DNA of 64,000 nt from Clostridia bacterium. GTDB lineage: Bacteria; Bacillota; Clostridia; Christensenellales; Aristaeellaceae. The position numbers and the translations under genes are program-made. This document shows positions 16,462 to 24,193 of this stretch, piece after piece. Under the pieces are notes generated by a model. That model did no database searches, was not told the DNA's origin, and saw only the letters and a list, made by a program, of their open reading frames with translations. Position 1 is the first letter of the stretch. Each line of letters opens with the position of its first letter. The DNA lies in the NCBI GenBank assembly GCA_017395685.1, contig JAFQOD010000065.1:1-64000 (forward strand), read 5' to 3'.

Positions 16462-17973
16462 ATGGAACTTTTGCTTTGCGCATTGGCTGCACTTGCTGCT
16501 GGTATCGGAACAGGCTTGGCAGGGCTTTCAGCGGCAACCGTCATGGTGCCTATCATGATCGTTCTTTGTCCCTCTTTTGCAGGCGAAACCGGCGCTTATC
16601 ATGCGACAGCCATTGCGCTGGCCTCCGATATCCTCGGGTCTGCTTTCACCTCGGCGATCTATATCAAGCATAAGAATATCGACTTGAAGCGCGGCGGCAT
16701 CATGCTGGCATGCATCATTTCCATGTGCATTGCCGGCAGCATCGCCGCATGGCATGCTGGCAATGTTGTGCTGGGCACATTTTCCCTGTTTCTTTGCGTG
16801 GGGATCGGCATCCGCTTCCTGCTCAAGCCTGATACGCAGAAGGAAAAGCCGGTCAATAAAGGAGCAAAGCTGGACTGGAAGGGTATCGCCATCTCCCTGT
16901 TCTTCGGCCTGACCATCGGTTTTGGCACCGGCTTTGTGGGCAGCGGCGGCGGCATGATGATGCTGGTGGTATTTACAGCTTTCCTCGGCATGGAGAGGAA
17001 GAGCGCCGTAGGTACCAGCACGCTGATCATGACCTTCACGGCATTGATCGCCTTTGTAAGCCATGTACTGGTCGATCCTACCCTGGTGATGGAGAAGTGG
17101 CAGATCCTGCTCCTGTGCATTGTGGTGGAATCGCTTGCGTCCATTGTATCGGCGCAGTTTGCCAACAAAGTAAACAATCGTATGGTTGGTATTGTTACCG
17201 GTGCGGTACTGACCGTGCTGGGCGCGATTATGCTGGGTATTCATTACCGGGAAACGCTGGCGGGGTGCGCACTCCTGCACAAGGTAATGGAATGCTTCAA
17301 ATGGTATTTGGTTTACTTGGTTGGATGGCTTACAGCGTTGCTGCTGGCACGGCGTGTTTTTTCGATCCCGAAGGAACTGTGGCGGAAGCTCCTGCATCTT
17401 GTGGCATACACGTCCTCGCTGTTTATGATGTTTGTATCCCGTGATTGGCTTACCGCGTCTGTCTGCTGCTTGTTGTTTGCTGCCGTCGTGTATCCCATTC
17501 TCCATTACGCCGAAAGTTGGAAAGGCTATGCCGGTCTTTTCAATCAGCGGCATCCAGGCGAGGTAAAGAAGAGCCTGCTGCTCCTGTTCTGTACCCATGC
17601 GGCACTCATTGCATTGTGCTGGGGATGGCTTGATAAGCCTTATATTGCCGTGACTTCCATTCTGATGTGGGGTACCGGCGATACCTCCGCTGCATTGATT
17701 GGAAAGCGTTTCGGTAAGCGCCATGTCCATTTGCCTTTGGCTGATTCGAAAAAAACCTGGGAAGGCAGTGCTGCCATGATGATCACCGCCTTTGCTGCCG
17801 GATTGATCGCCCTGCTGATATCATCGCCGTTGGAATGGTATATCTGCCTTGTGTATGCATCCATTGCAGCACCGGCGGCAGCATATGTGGAGCTGATTAG
17901 CCATGGGGGAAATGACACGATATTCGTTCCTGCGGCAGTATCGGTAATATTGGCGCTGATAAGTCTTATCTGA
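16462..17973 (+). CDS. fusion of TSUP (TauE/SafE) anion exporter with phytol/dolichol-kinase-like domain
   Basis: The 503-residue protein is continuous and polytopic. Residues 1-262 are a TauE/SafE (TSUP) unit with two repeats, each starting with a glycine-rich helix (AAGIGTGLAGLSAATVMVP and FGTGFVGSGGGMMMLVVF), a family that exports sulfite, sulfoacetate or other organic anions. Residues 275-503 match the phytol/dolichol-kinase and CDP-diglyceride-synthase superfamily: WRKLLHLVAY, then WGTGDTSAALIGKRFGKR, DSKKTWEGSAAM and ELISHGGNDTIFVPA, the usual CTP-binding and catalytic acidic motifs. Both halves look intact. TSUP transporters are usually about 250 residues alone, so the coupling is unusual. 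It is controlled by the divergent TetR gene. Physiological substrate unknown. Confidence 0.8.
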   Translation: MELLLCALAALAAGIGTGLAGLSAATVMVPIMIVLCPSFAGETGAYHATAIALASDILGSAFTSAIYIKHKNIDLKRGGIMLACIISMCIAGSIAAWHAGNVVLGTFSLFLCVGIGIRFLLKPDTQKEKPVNKGAKLDWKGIAISLFFGLTIGFGTGFVGSGGGMMMLVVFTAFLGMERKSAVGTSTLIMTFTALIAFVSHVLVDPTLVMEKWQILLLCIVVESLASIVSAQFANKVNNRMVGIVTGAVLTVLGAIMLGIHYRETLAGCALLHKVMECFKWYLVYLVGWLTALLLARRVFSIPKELWRKLLHLVAYTSSLFMMFVSRDWLTASVCCLLFAAVVYPILHYAESWKGYAGLFNQRHPGEVKKSLLLLFCTHAALIALCWGWLDKPYIAVTSILMWGTGDTSAALIGKRFGKRHVHLPLADSKKTWEGSAAMMITAFAAGLIALLISSPLEWYICLVYASIAAPAAAYVELISHGGNDTIFVPAAVSVILALISLI

Positions 17974-17978
17974 TCTTA

Positions 17979-18027
17979 AAATAAAACGAAAGCCTGGTAA
18001 TAGTGCTTCAAGGCGTTCGTTTTATTT
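17979..18027 (+). terminator. terminator of the fusion gene
   Basis: AAATAAAACGAA pairs with TTCGTTTTATTT; an inner GCCT/AGGC stem extends the hairpin. The T-rich right arm gives the tail. Confidence 0.75.
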
Positions 18028-18055
18028 CCAATAGTATTGAATTTCAAAATAAAGA

Positions 18056-18100
18056 GGGGCTGCAGTCCTCTTCCGATTGATCGGGATAGGCTGCAGCCCC
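18056..18100 (-). terminator. terminator of the 11-gene glycyl-radical operon
   Basis: GGGGCTGCAG pairs with CTGCAGCCCC (10 bp), with further pairing in the loop; the minus-strand sequence after it is TCTTTATTTTG. It lies 13 bases after the stop codon of the last gene. Confidence 0.8.
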
Positions 18101-18112
18101 TTGTTGCATGCA

Positions 18113-21100
18113 TTATTCTGCCCAGGCGAACAGATCGATCTGATTGATGTGAGTAATGCCGGTGAGCATGGATACCCGGCCATCAATTGTAGAAAGCACG
18201 CCATCACATTCGCTGCTGATGAAGGCTTTCATACCATTGGCAGAAGCAACAGCATTGGTAGAGGAATAATCAGCGTTTACCATGTACAGCCGCAGGATGT
18301 AGTCATCCATAGATTTTCCTGCCACCTTGGCAGTGCGATGCATGGCGTTGAGCGCAGACATTAATTGATAGATAGCTACTGTATCACCGTCTCTGACAGC
18401 GATTGCGGTGACGCCCATTTCTAAGAGCTCATCGATGGCTTTTGCAGTCAGAGAGACATAGCGGCTATCACCCTTATTGCTGCTTGCAGGGGAGATCATC
18501 ATCAGGGCTTTATTCGATTGTGCTTCCCAATTGCCCTTCATGGAAGTATAGAATTGTTCGTTCGTGCCAAGGGTTTCGTTGTAGAGGGTGATACCGGTCT
18601 TGGATTTATTATTGATCTTGGGATACAGGCCGGGGAAGCGGCTGATCTGGATCATCTTCCCATTGACTGTGATGGTCTGATTGCTTTCCAGAACCACATA
18701 CTTCTTATCGCCGGAGAATTCTCCGGAGTAAAACTTCGTCTGGGTGCTGTTTATCATGGTAACCTTACCGCCGGTAACAGCCAGCTTTCCATTTTCACCA
18801 TCGTAATTACCGCCCTCGCCGATGACGTCGCCGTCAGACAGGGTAACGTGGGCAACTACATCCCCGCCGGTGATGGTAATAACAGAGCTGTCTGCCATGT
18901 AACCGCCGCCGATGGCTGCGCCATTCCATTTGCTGGAGGCTTTCACAACGCCGCCGGTAATGGTCACTTTGGTTTCCTGATTGCCCCAGGCGCCGCCGCC
19001 GATCCCGGCGCCGCCATCATCTGCTTCAGCCTTGACATTGCCGCCATTGATTTTGATATCGCCGCCGCCGGCCTGATTACCGCCGCCGATACCTGCTCCC
19101 CACTTGGAGGCATGGGCATCTATGTTGCCGTCATTGATTTCGATATCGCCGCCGTTGCCCTGCGCACCGCCGCCGATACCTGCGCCTTCATCGCCGCCTT
19201 CAGCCTTCACAGTGCCGCCGTTGATGGTGATGCTGCCGCCATCGGTGAAGGTACCGCCGCCGATCCCGGCGCCATAGGTTCCGCCTTGGGCGGTTACATT
19301 GGCATTGCCGAAAATGATAACGTCAGAGGAAACGGAGGATTGGAAGCCGGTGCCGATGCCGGCGCCGTTGATATCGTTGCTGGCATCTATGGTACCGCCG
19401 GAAATTTCGATGTTGGTTTCATTGTCAGACCAGGTACCGCTGCCGATGCCGGCGCCGCCATCCTTGCCTGTGGCTGTTACTTCGCCGCCGGTGATGGTGA
19501 TATTAGCGCCGCCCTGATTGCCGCCGCCGATGCCTGCGCCCCACTGGGTGCTGGAAGCATCAATGGTGCCGCCGGAAATCTCAATGGTGCCGCCGTTGCC
19601 CAGCGAGCCGCCGCCGATGCCGGCCGCTTCAGCACCGCCGGTAGCGGTTACAGTGCCGCCTTCGATGGTGATATTGCCGCCGTCGACGGCATTGCCGCCG
19701 CCGATACCGGCACCGGTAGAGCCGCCCTGAGCAGTCACATCGGCATCGCCGGAAATGGTAATGTCAGAGGAAACGGAGGACTGGAAGCCGGTGCCGATGC
19801 CTGCACCGTTAACGGAACTGGAGGCATTCACAGTACCGCCGGAAATTTCGATATTGGTTTCATTGTCAGACCAGGTGCCGCTGCCGATGCCGGCGCCGCC
19901 GTCATTGCCGACAGCGGTAATTTCACCGCCGGTGATGGTGATATCAGCACCGCCCTGATTGCCGCCGCCGATACCTGCGCCCCACTGGGTGCTGGAAGCA
20001 TCGATGGTGCCGCCGGAAATCTCAATGGTGCCGCCATTGCCCAGCGAGCCGCCGCCGATACCGGCCGCTTCAGCACCGCCGGTAGCGGTTACAGTGCCGC
20101 CCTCGATGGTGATATTGCCGCCGTCAGTGCCGCTGCCGCCGCCGATACCGGCACCGGTAGAGCCGCCCTGAGCAGTTACATCGGCATCGCCGGAAATGGT
20201 AATGTCAGAGGAAACGGAGGACTGGAAACCGGTGCCGATGCCTGCACCGTTAACGGAACTGGAGGCATTCACAGTACCGCCGGAAATTTCGATATTGGTT
20301 TCATTGTCAGACCAGGTACCGCTGCCGATACCTGCGCCGCCGTCATTGCCGACAGCGGTAATTTCACCGCCGGTGATGGTAATATCAGCGCCGCCCTGAT
20401 TGCCGCCGCCGATGCCTGCGCCCCACTGGGTGCTGGAAGCATCAATGGTGCCGCCGGAAATCTCAATGGTGCCGCCGTTGCCCAGCGTACCGCCGCCGAT
20501 ACCGGCGCCAAGTGCACCGCCGGTAGCGGTCACAGTGCCGCCCTCGATGGTGATATTGCCGCCGTCAGTGCCGCTGCCGCCACCGATACCGGCGCCATTT
20601 GCGCCGCCCTGGGCGGTTACATCAGCATTTCCGCCAATGGTTACATCAGAAGTAACAGAGGATTGGAAGCCGGTGCCAATACCAGCACCGTTGATATCGC
20701 TGGAGGCATCTACCGTGCCGCCGGTGATTTCAATATCAGTTTCCTTGCCGGTCCAGGTGCCGCCGCCGATACCTGCTGCGCCGTTGGTGCCGTTGGCGTC
20801 TACCGTGCCGCCAGTGATATCCACGTCCGCGCCGCCCCGGTTGCCGCCGCCGATACCGGCACCGAAATTGCCCCCGCTAGCAAGTACATCGCCGCCGGAA
20901 ATTTCAATCTTGGTATTGTCGGCGCTGCTATCAGCGGAGCCGCCAATACCGGCTGCTTCTATGCCGCCGGTGGCGGTCACATCAGCATCTCCGGATATTT
21001 CGATTTCCACGGTGCCGGTGGAGGAATTGCCAGCGCCGATGCCAGCGCCATAGTTGCCGCCCTGAGCGGTTACTTCACCGCCGGTAATCGTTACAGTGCC

Positions 21101-22069
21101 GTTGGCAGCCACGCCGCCGCCGGTACCGATGCCAGCCGCCCCACCGGTATTCCAGGTATCGCCGCCGCTGCTGGAGGCGGTTACATCGCCGCCGGTGATG
21201 GTTATATCATAGCTCTGGCTGGAAGAATAGCCACTGCCGATGCCGGCTCCGTTGATCTGGGAAGAAGCATTCACCGTACCGCCGGTGATTTCCACAGTGG
21301 TTTCTTCGGTATTGGACCAGTTACCACTGCCGATACCAGCACCACCGTCCATGCCGTTGGCGGTTACCTCGCCGCCGGTAACGGTTACATGGCCGCTGCC
21401 CTGATTGCCGCCGCCAATACCGGCAGCCCATGCGCCACCGGTAGCAGTGACCTCGCCGCCGGAGATCAGGATATCGCCGGTGGCGGTTTCGCCGTTGTTG
21501 CCGCCGATACCGGCACCCTGGGCGCCACCGGTAGCAGTTACTTCGCCGCCTGCGATTTCCAGGCTGCCGCCATCCGCTACATGGATTCCAGCGCCGCCTG
21601 CACCGCCCTGCACCGTCAGGCTGGCGCCGGCATCACCGTCGATGGTAACCTGGGCATCCTTATGCACATCCACGCCGTTTGATGCAGCAGCGGAAGAGGT
21701 AACGGTGTTATCCCCTTCCAGGGTAATATTTGCCTGTACACCTTCGGTAACGGTAACACCGCTGCCGGAGGAGACAGCAACATTCACATCCTTCAGTGTT
21801 ACATCCACTTCTTCAGAAGAAGAGATGGTTACTGTATTGCCGGTTGCTTGGGCGGAATCCTTTTGGGTGATGATATAGCCTTCATCAGGATTCTCATTGG
21901 TTTTGTTTTCGCTGCCCTGGATATAGTTTATTGAATCGGTAATGACGATGCTGCCATCTTCCAGATAGAGTGTTGCTGCCAGGGAGTGAATGGGCAGAAG
22001 CATGATGATCAGCACTATGGCCAGCACTTTCATCAGGAATGATTTCCCTCTTGCGTATTCTTGCCTCAT
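18113..22069 (-). CDS. large secreted glycine-rich parallel beta-helix protein
   Basis: The 1318-residue protein has a Sec signal (KVLAIVLIIMLLPIHSLAA) and then about 1000 residues of short repeats built on GGxVTAxGG...GAGIGGG, with alternating EISGG, TITGG and GAGIG(S/T)G turns. This pattern predicts a right-handed parallel beta-helix; the early segment (SNGVDVHKDAQVTIDG) recalls the clostridial carbohydrate-binding beta-helix proteins (Cthe_2159/DUF4353), a tentative match. The last 230 residues are a non-repetitive domain. No LPXTG or S-layer anchor is seen. The start at 22069 follows AAGGAGG. It is the last gene of the operon and probably binds a polymer or acts as an adhesin. Confidence 0.7.
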   Translation of the reverse strand: MRQEYARGKSFLMKVLAIVLIIMLLPIHSLAATLYLEDGSIVITDSINYIQGSENKTNENPDEGYIITQKDSAQATGNTVTISSSEEVDVTLKDVNVAVSSGSGVTVTEGVQANITLEGDNTVTSSAAASNGVDVHKDAQVTIDGDAGASLTVQGGAGGAGIHVADGGSLEIAGGEVTATGGAQGAGIGGNNGETATGDILISGGEVTATGGAWAAGIGGGNQGSGHVTVTGGEVTANGMDGGAGIGSGNWSNTEETTVEITGGTVNASSQINGAGIGSGYSSSQSYDITITGGDVTASSSGGDTWNTGGAAGIGTGGGVAANGTVTITGGEVTAQGGNYGAGIGAGNSSTGTVEIEISGDADVTATGGIEAAGIGGSADSSADNTKIEISGGDVLASGGNFGAGIGGGNRGGADVDITGGTVDANGTNGAAGIGGGTWTGKETDIEITGGTVDASSDINGAGIGTGFQSSVTSDVTIGGNADVTAQGGANGAGIGGGSGTDGGNITIEGGTVTATGGALGAGIGGGTLGNGGTIEISGGTIDASSTQWGAGIGGGNQGGADITITGGEITAVGNDGGAGIGSGTWSDNETNIEISGGTVNASSSVNGAGIGTGFQSSVSSDITISGDADVTAQGGSTGAGIGGGSGTDGGNITIEGGTVTATGGAEAAGIGGGSLGNGGTIEISGGTIDASSTQWGAGIGGGNQGGADITITGGEITAVGNDGGAGIGSGTWSDNETNIEISGGTVNASSSVNGAGIGTGFQSSVSSDITISGDADVTAQGGSTGAGIGGGNAVDGGNITIEGGTVTATGGAEAAGIGGGSLGNGGTIEISGGTIDASSTQWGAGIGGGNQGGANITITGGEVTATGKDGGAGIGSGTWSDNETNIEISGGTIDASNDINGAGIGTGFQSSVSSDVIIFGNANVTAQGGTYGAGIGGGTFTDGGSITINGGTVKAEGGDEGAGIGGGAQGNGGDIEINDGNIDAHASKWGAGIGGGNQAGGGDIKINGGNVKAEADDGGAGIGGGAWGNQETKVTITGGVVKASSKWNGAAIGGGYMADSSVITITGGDVVAHVTLSDGDVIGEGGNYDGENGKLAVTGGKVTMINSTQTKFYSGEFSGDKKYVVLESNQTITVNGKMIQISRFPGLYPKINNKSKTGITLYNETLGTNEQFYTSMKGNWEAQSNKALMMISPASSNKGDSRYVSLTAKAIDELLEMGVTAIAVRDGDTVAIYQLMSALNAMHRTAKVAGKSMDDYILRLYMVNADYSSTNAVASANGMKAFISSECDGVLSTIDGRVSMLTGITHINQIDLFAWAE
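19060..20863 (-). repeat. tandem 441-bp DNA repeats inside the beta-helix gene (four copies)
   Basis: Identical landmarks recur every 441 bases: the block around CCACTGGGTG starts at 19541, 19982 and 20423, with a diverged copy at 19100, and the block with TCAGAGGAAACGGAGGA also repeats at 441-base spacing. Each unit encodes 147 residues made of five beta-helix motifs. The two central copies are nearly identical at DNA level, including silent sites, which suggests recent duplication or gene conversion. Weaker copies extend the periodicity towards 21400. Boundaries are approximate. Confidence 0.85.
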
Positions 22070-22089
22070 CAGAAGCGCCTCCTTATGTA

Positions 22090-24180
22090 TTATTCCCAAG
22101 TTACTATCACAGGCACAGGCGTCCAGCCTGTGAGCATGAACTGAATTGTGTCATCCACCACATCCAGCTCCATTCCGGTCAGACCGTTGACGGCGGAGGT
22201 GATGGTACCGGGCGCTTCATATTTCAATTCCAGATCTTCCGGCCAGCCGGTTGGATTGAAGAAATGAATCGCCGCCCGCTTTTCCTGGGCAGATACAATT
22301 ACACCCACATAGGCATCTTCAGGGAGCCCCGAGAGTCCCTTGGTGTGCTCATAAGTGCCATTGAAATAAATGTCCGGATATTTCTTATACAAGGTATTGA
22401 ATTTCATTACCTGATCATTGAAATTTTCCCGCAGCAGAAAGGGATTGCCCAGTACAAATGGCACGCCGTATTGTGCGCGTACGTTGCTGGACGAACTCCA
22501 GATCCCAAGATGGATGGCATTGCTGAGGGTATACCGGGTGATTTCGGGCCGTGTAACCTGGGAGTGATTGGCAGGCCTGAAAATGGAATGCCCGCAAATA
22601 TCGATGTAGGGGAGATAGGCGTCCAGCACGCCCTCTGCAGCGTAAGCCGTTTCGGTATCATAGGCCGCCAGTGTGTTTTGCACGGCGGTCATCATAGCGC
22701 GATGGCCATCCGCCATATTGGTGGCAGGGGTAGAATGATTGTGATTGCGGTTAAAGCACAGGGCGCTGCCGCCGCTCATCATCTGACCAAAGTAGATGCC
22801 GTCTACACCAGTATCCTTCAGACGGACGCAGGCATCTACGATGGCATCGATAAATTCCTGAGCGCCAGGGCACATGCCCCGGTGATCATAGCCGGACCAG
22901 TGGAATTCTTCGTAATAGGTATGAGCATCGGTCAGGGTGGCGGCGGTATCGCCGTTGATACCTATGGCATTCTGAGTGTTATACCATTCGGAGGTTGCTT
23001 CGGCAGCATGAGTATTCACATACACGATGGCCTTGGAACCCATATCATGGATTTCCTGAATGCCTTCCCGGAAAGCAGATTCTCCACCCAATACTTCATT
23101 GAATTTAAAATCGGGATATTGTACGGTGGCGCCGCCGGCCTGCCAGCCTTCAATCAGTACCCAATCAATATCAGTCAGTTTCTTGGATGCAGATGCATAG
23201 TCGGACATCAGATTGCGTACGCCGGAAAGATTATTCTTGGAATAGGCAGCTCTGAAATCCCCGCCGGGGAATGCAAGCACCGCATCATACCAGCCGGTGA
23301 AAGTATCCAGAATGGAGGGATGATTCCGTACCCAGCCCGCTTCTTCCGCCAGGAAAGTGCGGTAAATATCTGCTCCGGCCATCCAGCCGTTCTGATCATT
23401 CAGGGCGATAACCACGTCTGCCAGATCCTGCACCTGCCCTTTTTCCACAAAGGGACACAGCTGACCATACAATTCAATACAGCCGGATGCGGTACCGACC
23501 TTCAGGAAGAACATCTTATGTGCTGCGGTAGTATCATGAATGCCGTAATAGAGGCTTTCATTCTCATCAAAGAGGGATACCCACTGCATGGAGAGGCCGC
23601 CGGGATAGGAAGCAATATATTCATCCCCTATCACTTCGATGTATTCCAGCGCATTCTCATAAATTTCGCCTTCCTGCATAGGCCACATCAAGGAAAGATT
23701 ATCTCCGGAAAGCCCTGTGAGCACCAAGGGCTCACAAATCATCAGAGTGCCGCTGCGCAGCTTGGAATTATCAACTGTAGATTTCACACGAAGCTGATCG
23801 TTTTCAATCTGATAGGTTTGTGTAAAGGTGACCTGGCCGGTTTTGACTTCGAAAAAATGTGTGAATGTAATACTGTTCTCAGCTTTTGTCACTTTGGTAG
23901 AACGGGCATTGGTGGCGTTTACTACACTGCGGCCAGCGCCATACAATTCGCAATCCCACATATCGCTGTGATTGAGATCAAACCACAGCCTGAATCCTTC
24001 CGTATAGAAGCAATCTGCAAAAACCGTGCCGGTTTTTGTATTTTCCAGGGTAATGATGCTACCGTTATTATTGAAAGTGACCCGATATCCATCGCTTTCC
24101 AGCACGATATCTTCTGCCATGGCGCTGCTTATCAGCAGCATGCACAGTGGAATCAGCAATAGGATCAACTGTTTTTTCAT
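22090..24180 (-). CDS. secreted glycoside-hydrolase-like protein (DUF6259 type), second copy
   Basis: The 696-residue protein has a signal peptide (KKQLILLLIPLCMLLISSAMA, cut before EDIVL), a beta-sandwich N domain (to about 250), a central TIM-barrel-like domain and a C-terminal beta domain. It shares many blocks with the upstream gene: SMQWVSL, EWYNT/EWYSE, DGIYFGQ/DAAFLDQ, EGVLDA with IDICG, and RENFN. The layout matches DUF6259-type proteins, which resemble retaining clan-D glycosidases. Conserved acidic residues in DGIY and in AEG are candidate catalytic groups. Substrate unknown. The start at 24180 is seven bases after AAAGGAGG; earlier ATGs are too close. Confidence 0.65.
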   Translation of the reverse strand: MKKQLILLLIPLCMLLISSAMAEDIVLESDGYRVTFNNNGSIITLENTKTGTVFADCFYTEGFRLWFDLNHSDMWDCELYGAGRSVVNATNARSTKVTKAENSITFTHFFEVKTGQVTFTQTYQIENDQLRVKSTVDNSKLRSGTLMICEPLVLTGLSGDNLSLMWPMQEGEIYENALEYIEVIGDEYIASYPGGLSMQWVSLFDENESLYYGIHDTTAAHKMFFLKVGTASGCIELYGQLCPFVEKGQVQDLADVVIALNDQNGWMAGADIYRTFLAEEAGWVRNHPSILDTFTGWYDAVLAFPGGDFRAAYSKNNLSGVRNLMSDYASASKKLTDIDWVLIEGWQAGGATVQYPDFKFNEVLGGESAFREGIQEIHDMGSKAIVYVNTHAAEATSEWYNTQNAIGINGDTAATLTDAHTYYEEFHWSGYDHRGMCPGAQEFIDAIVDACVRLKDTGVDGIYFGQMMSGGSALCFNRNHNHSTPATNMADGHRAMMTAVQNTLAAYDTETAYAAEGVLDAYLPYIDICGHSIFRPANHSQVTRPEITRYTLSNAIHLGIWSSSSNVRAQYGVPFVLGNPFLLRENFNDQVMKFNTLYKKYPDIYFNGTYEHTKGLSGLPEDAYVGVIVSAQEKRAAIHFFNPTGWPEDLELKYEAPGTITSAVNGLTGMELDVVDDTIQFMLTGWTPVPVIVTWE

Positions 24181-24193
24181 ATGCATGCCTCCT

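Noticed and set aside
19060-20863. CRISPR array suggested by strict periodicity
   Set aside because: The period is 441 bases inside an open coding frame with no short repeat/spacer pattern and no cas genes.
18518-21682. A 1054-codon open frame on the plus strand opposite the beta-helix gene
   Set aside because: It mirrors the GGC/GCC-rich repeat codons of the real gene, has no ribosome binding site, no signal and no recognisable domain. It is an effect of repeat composition.
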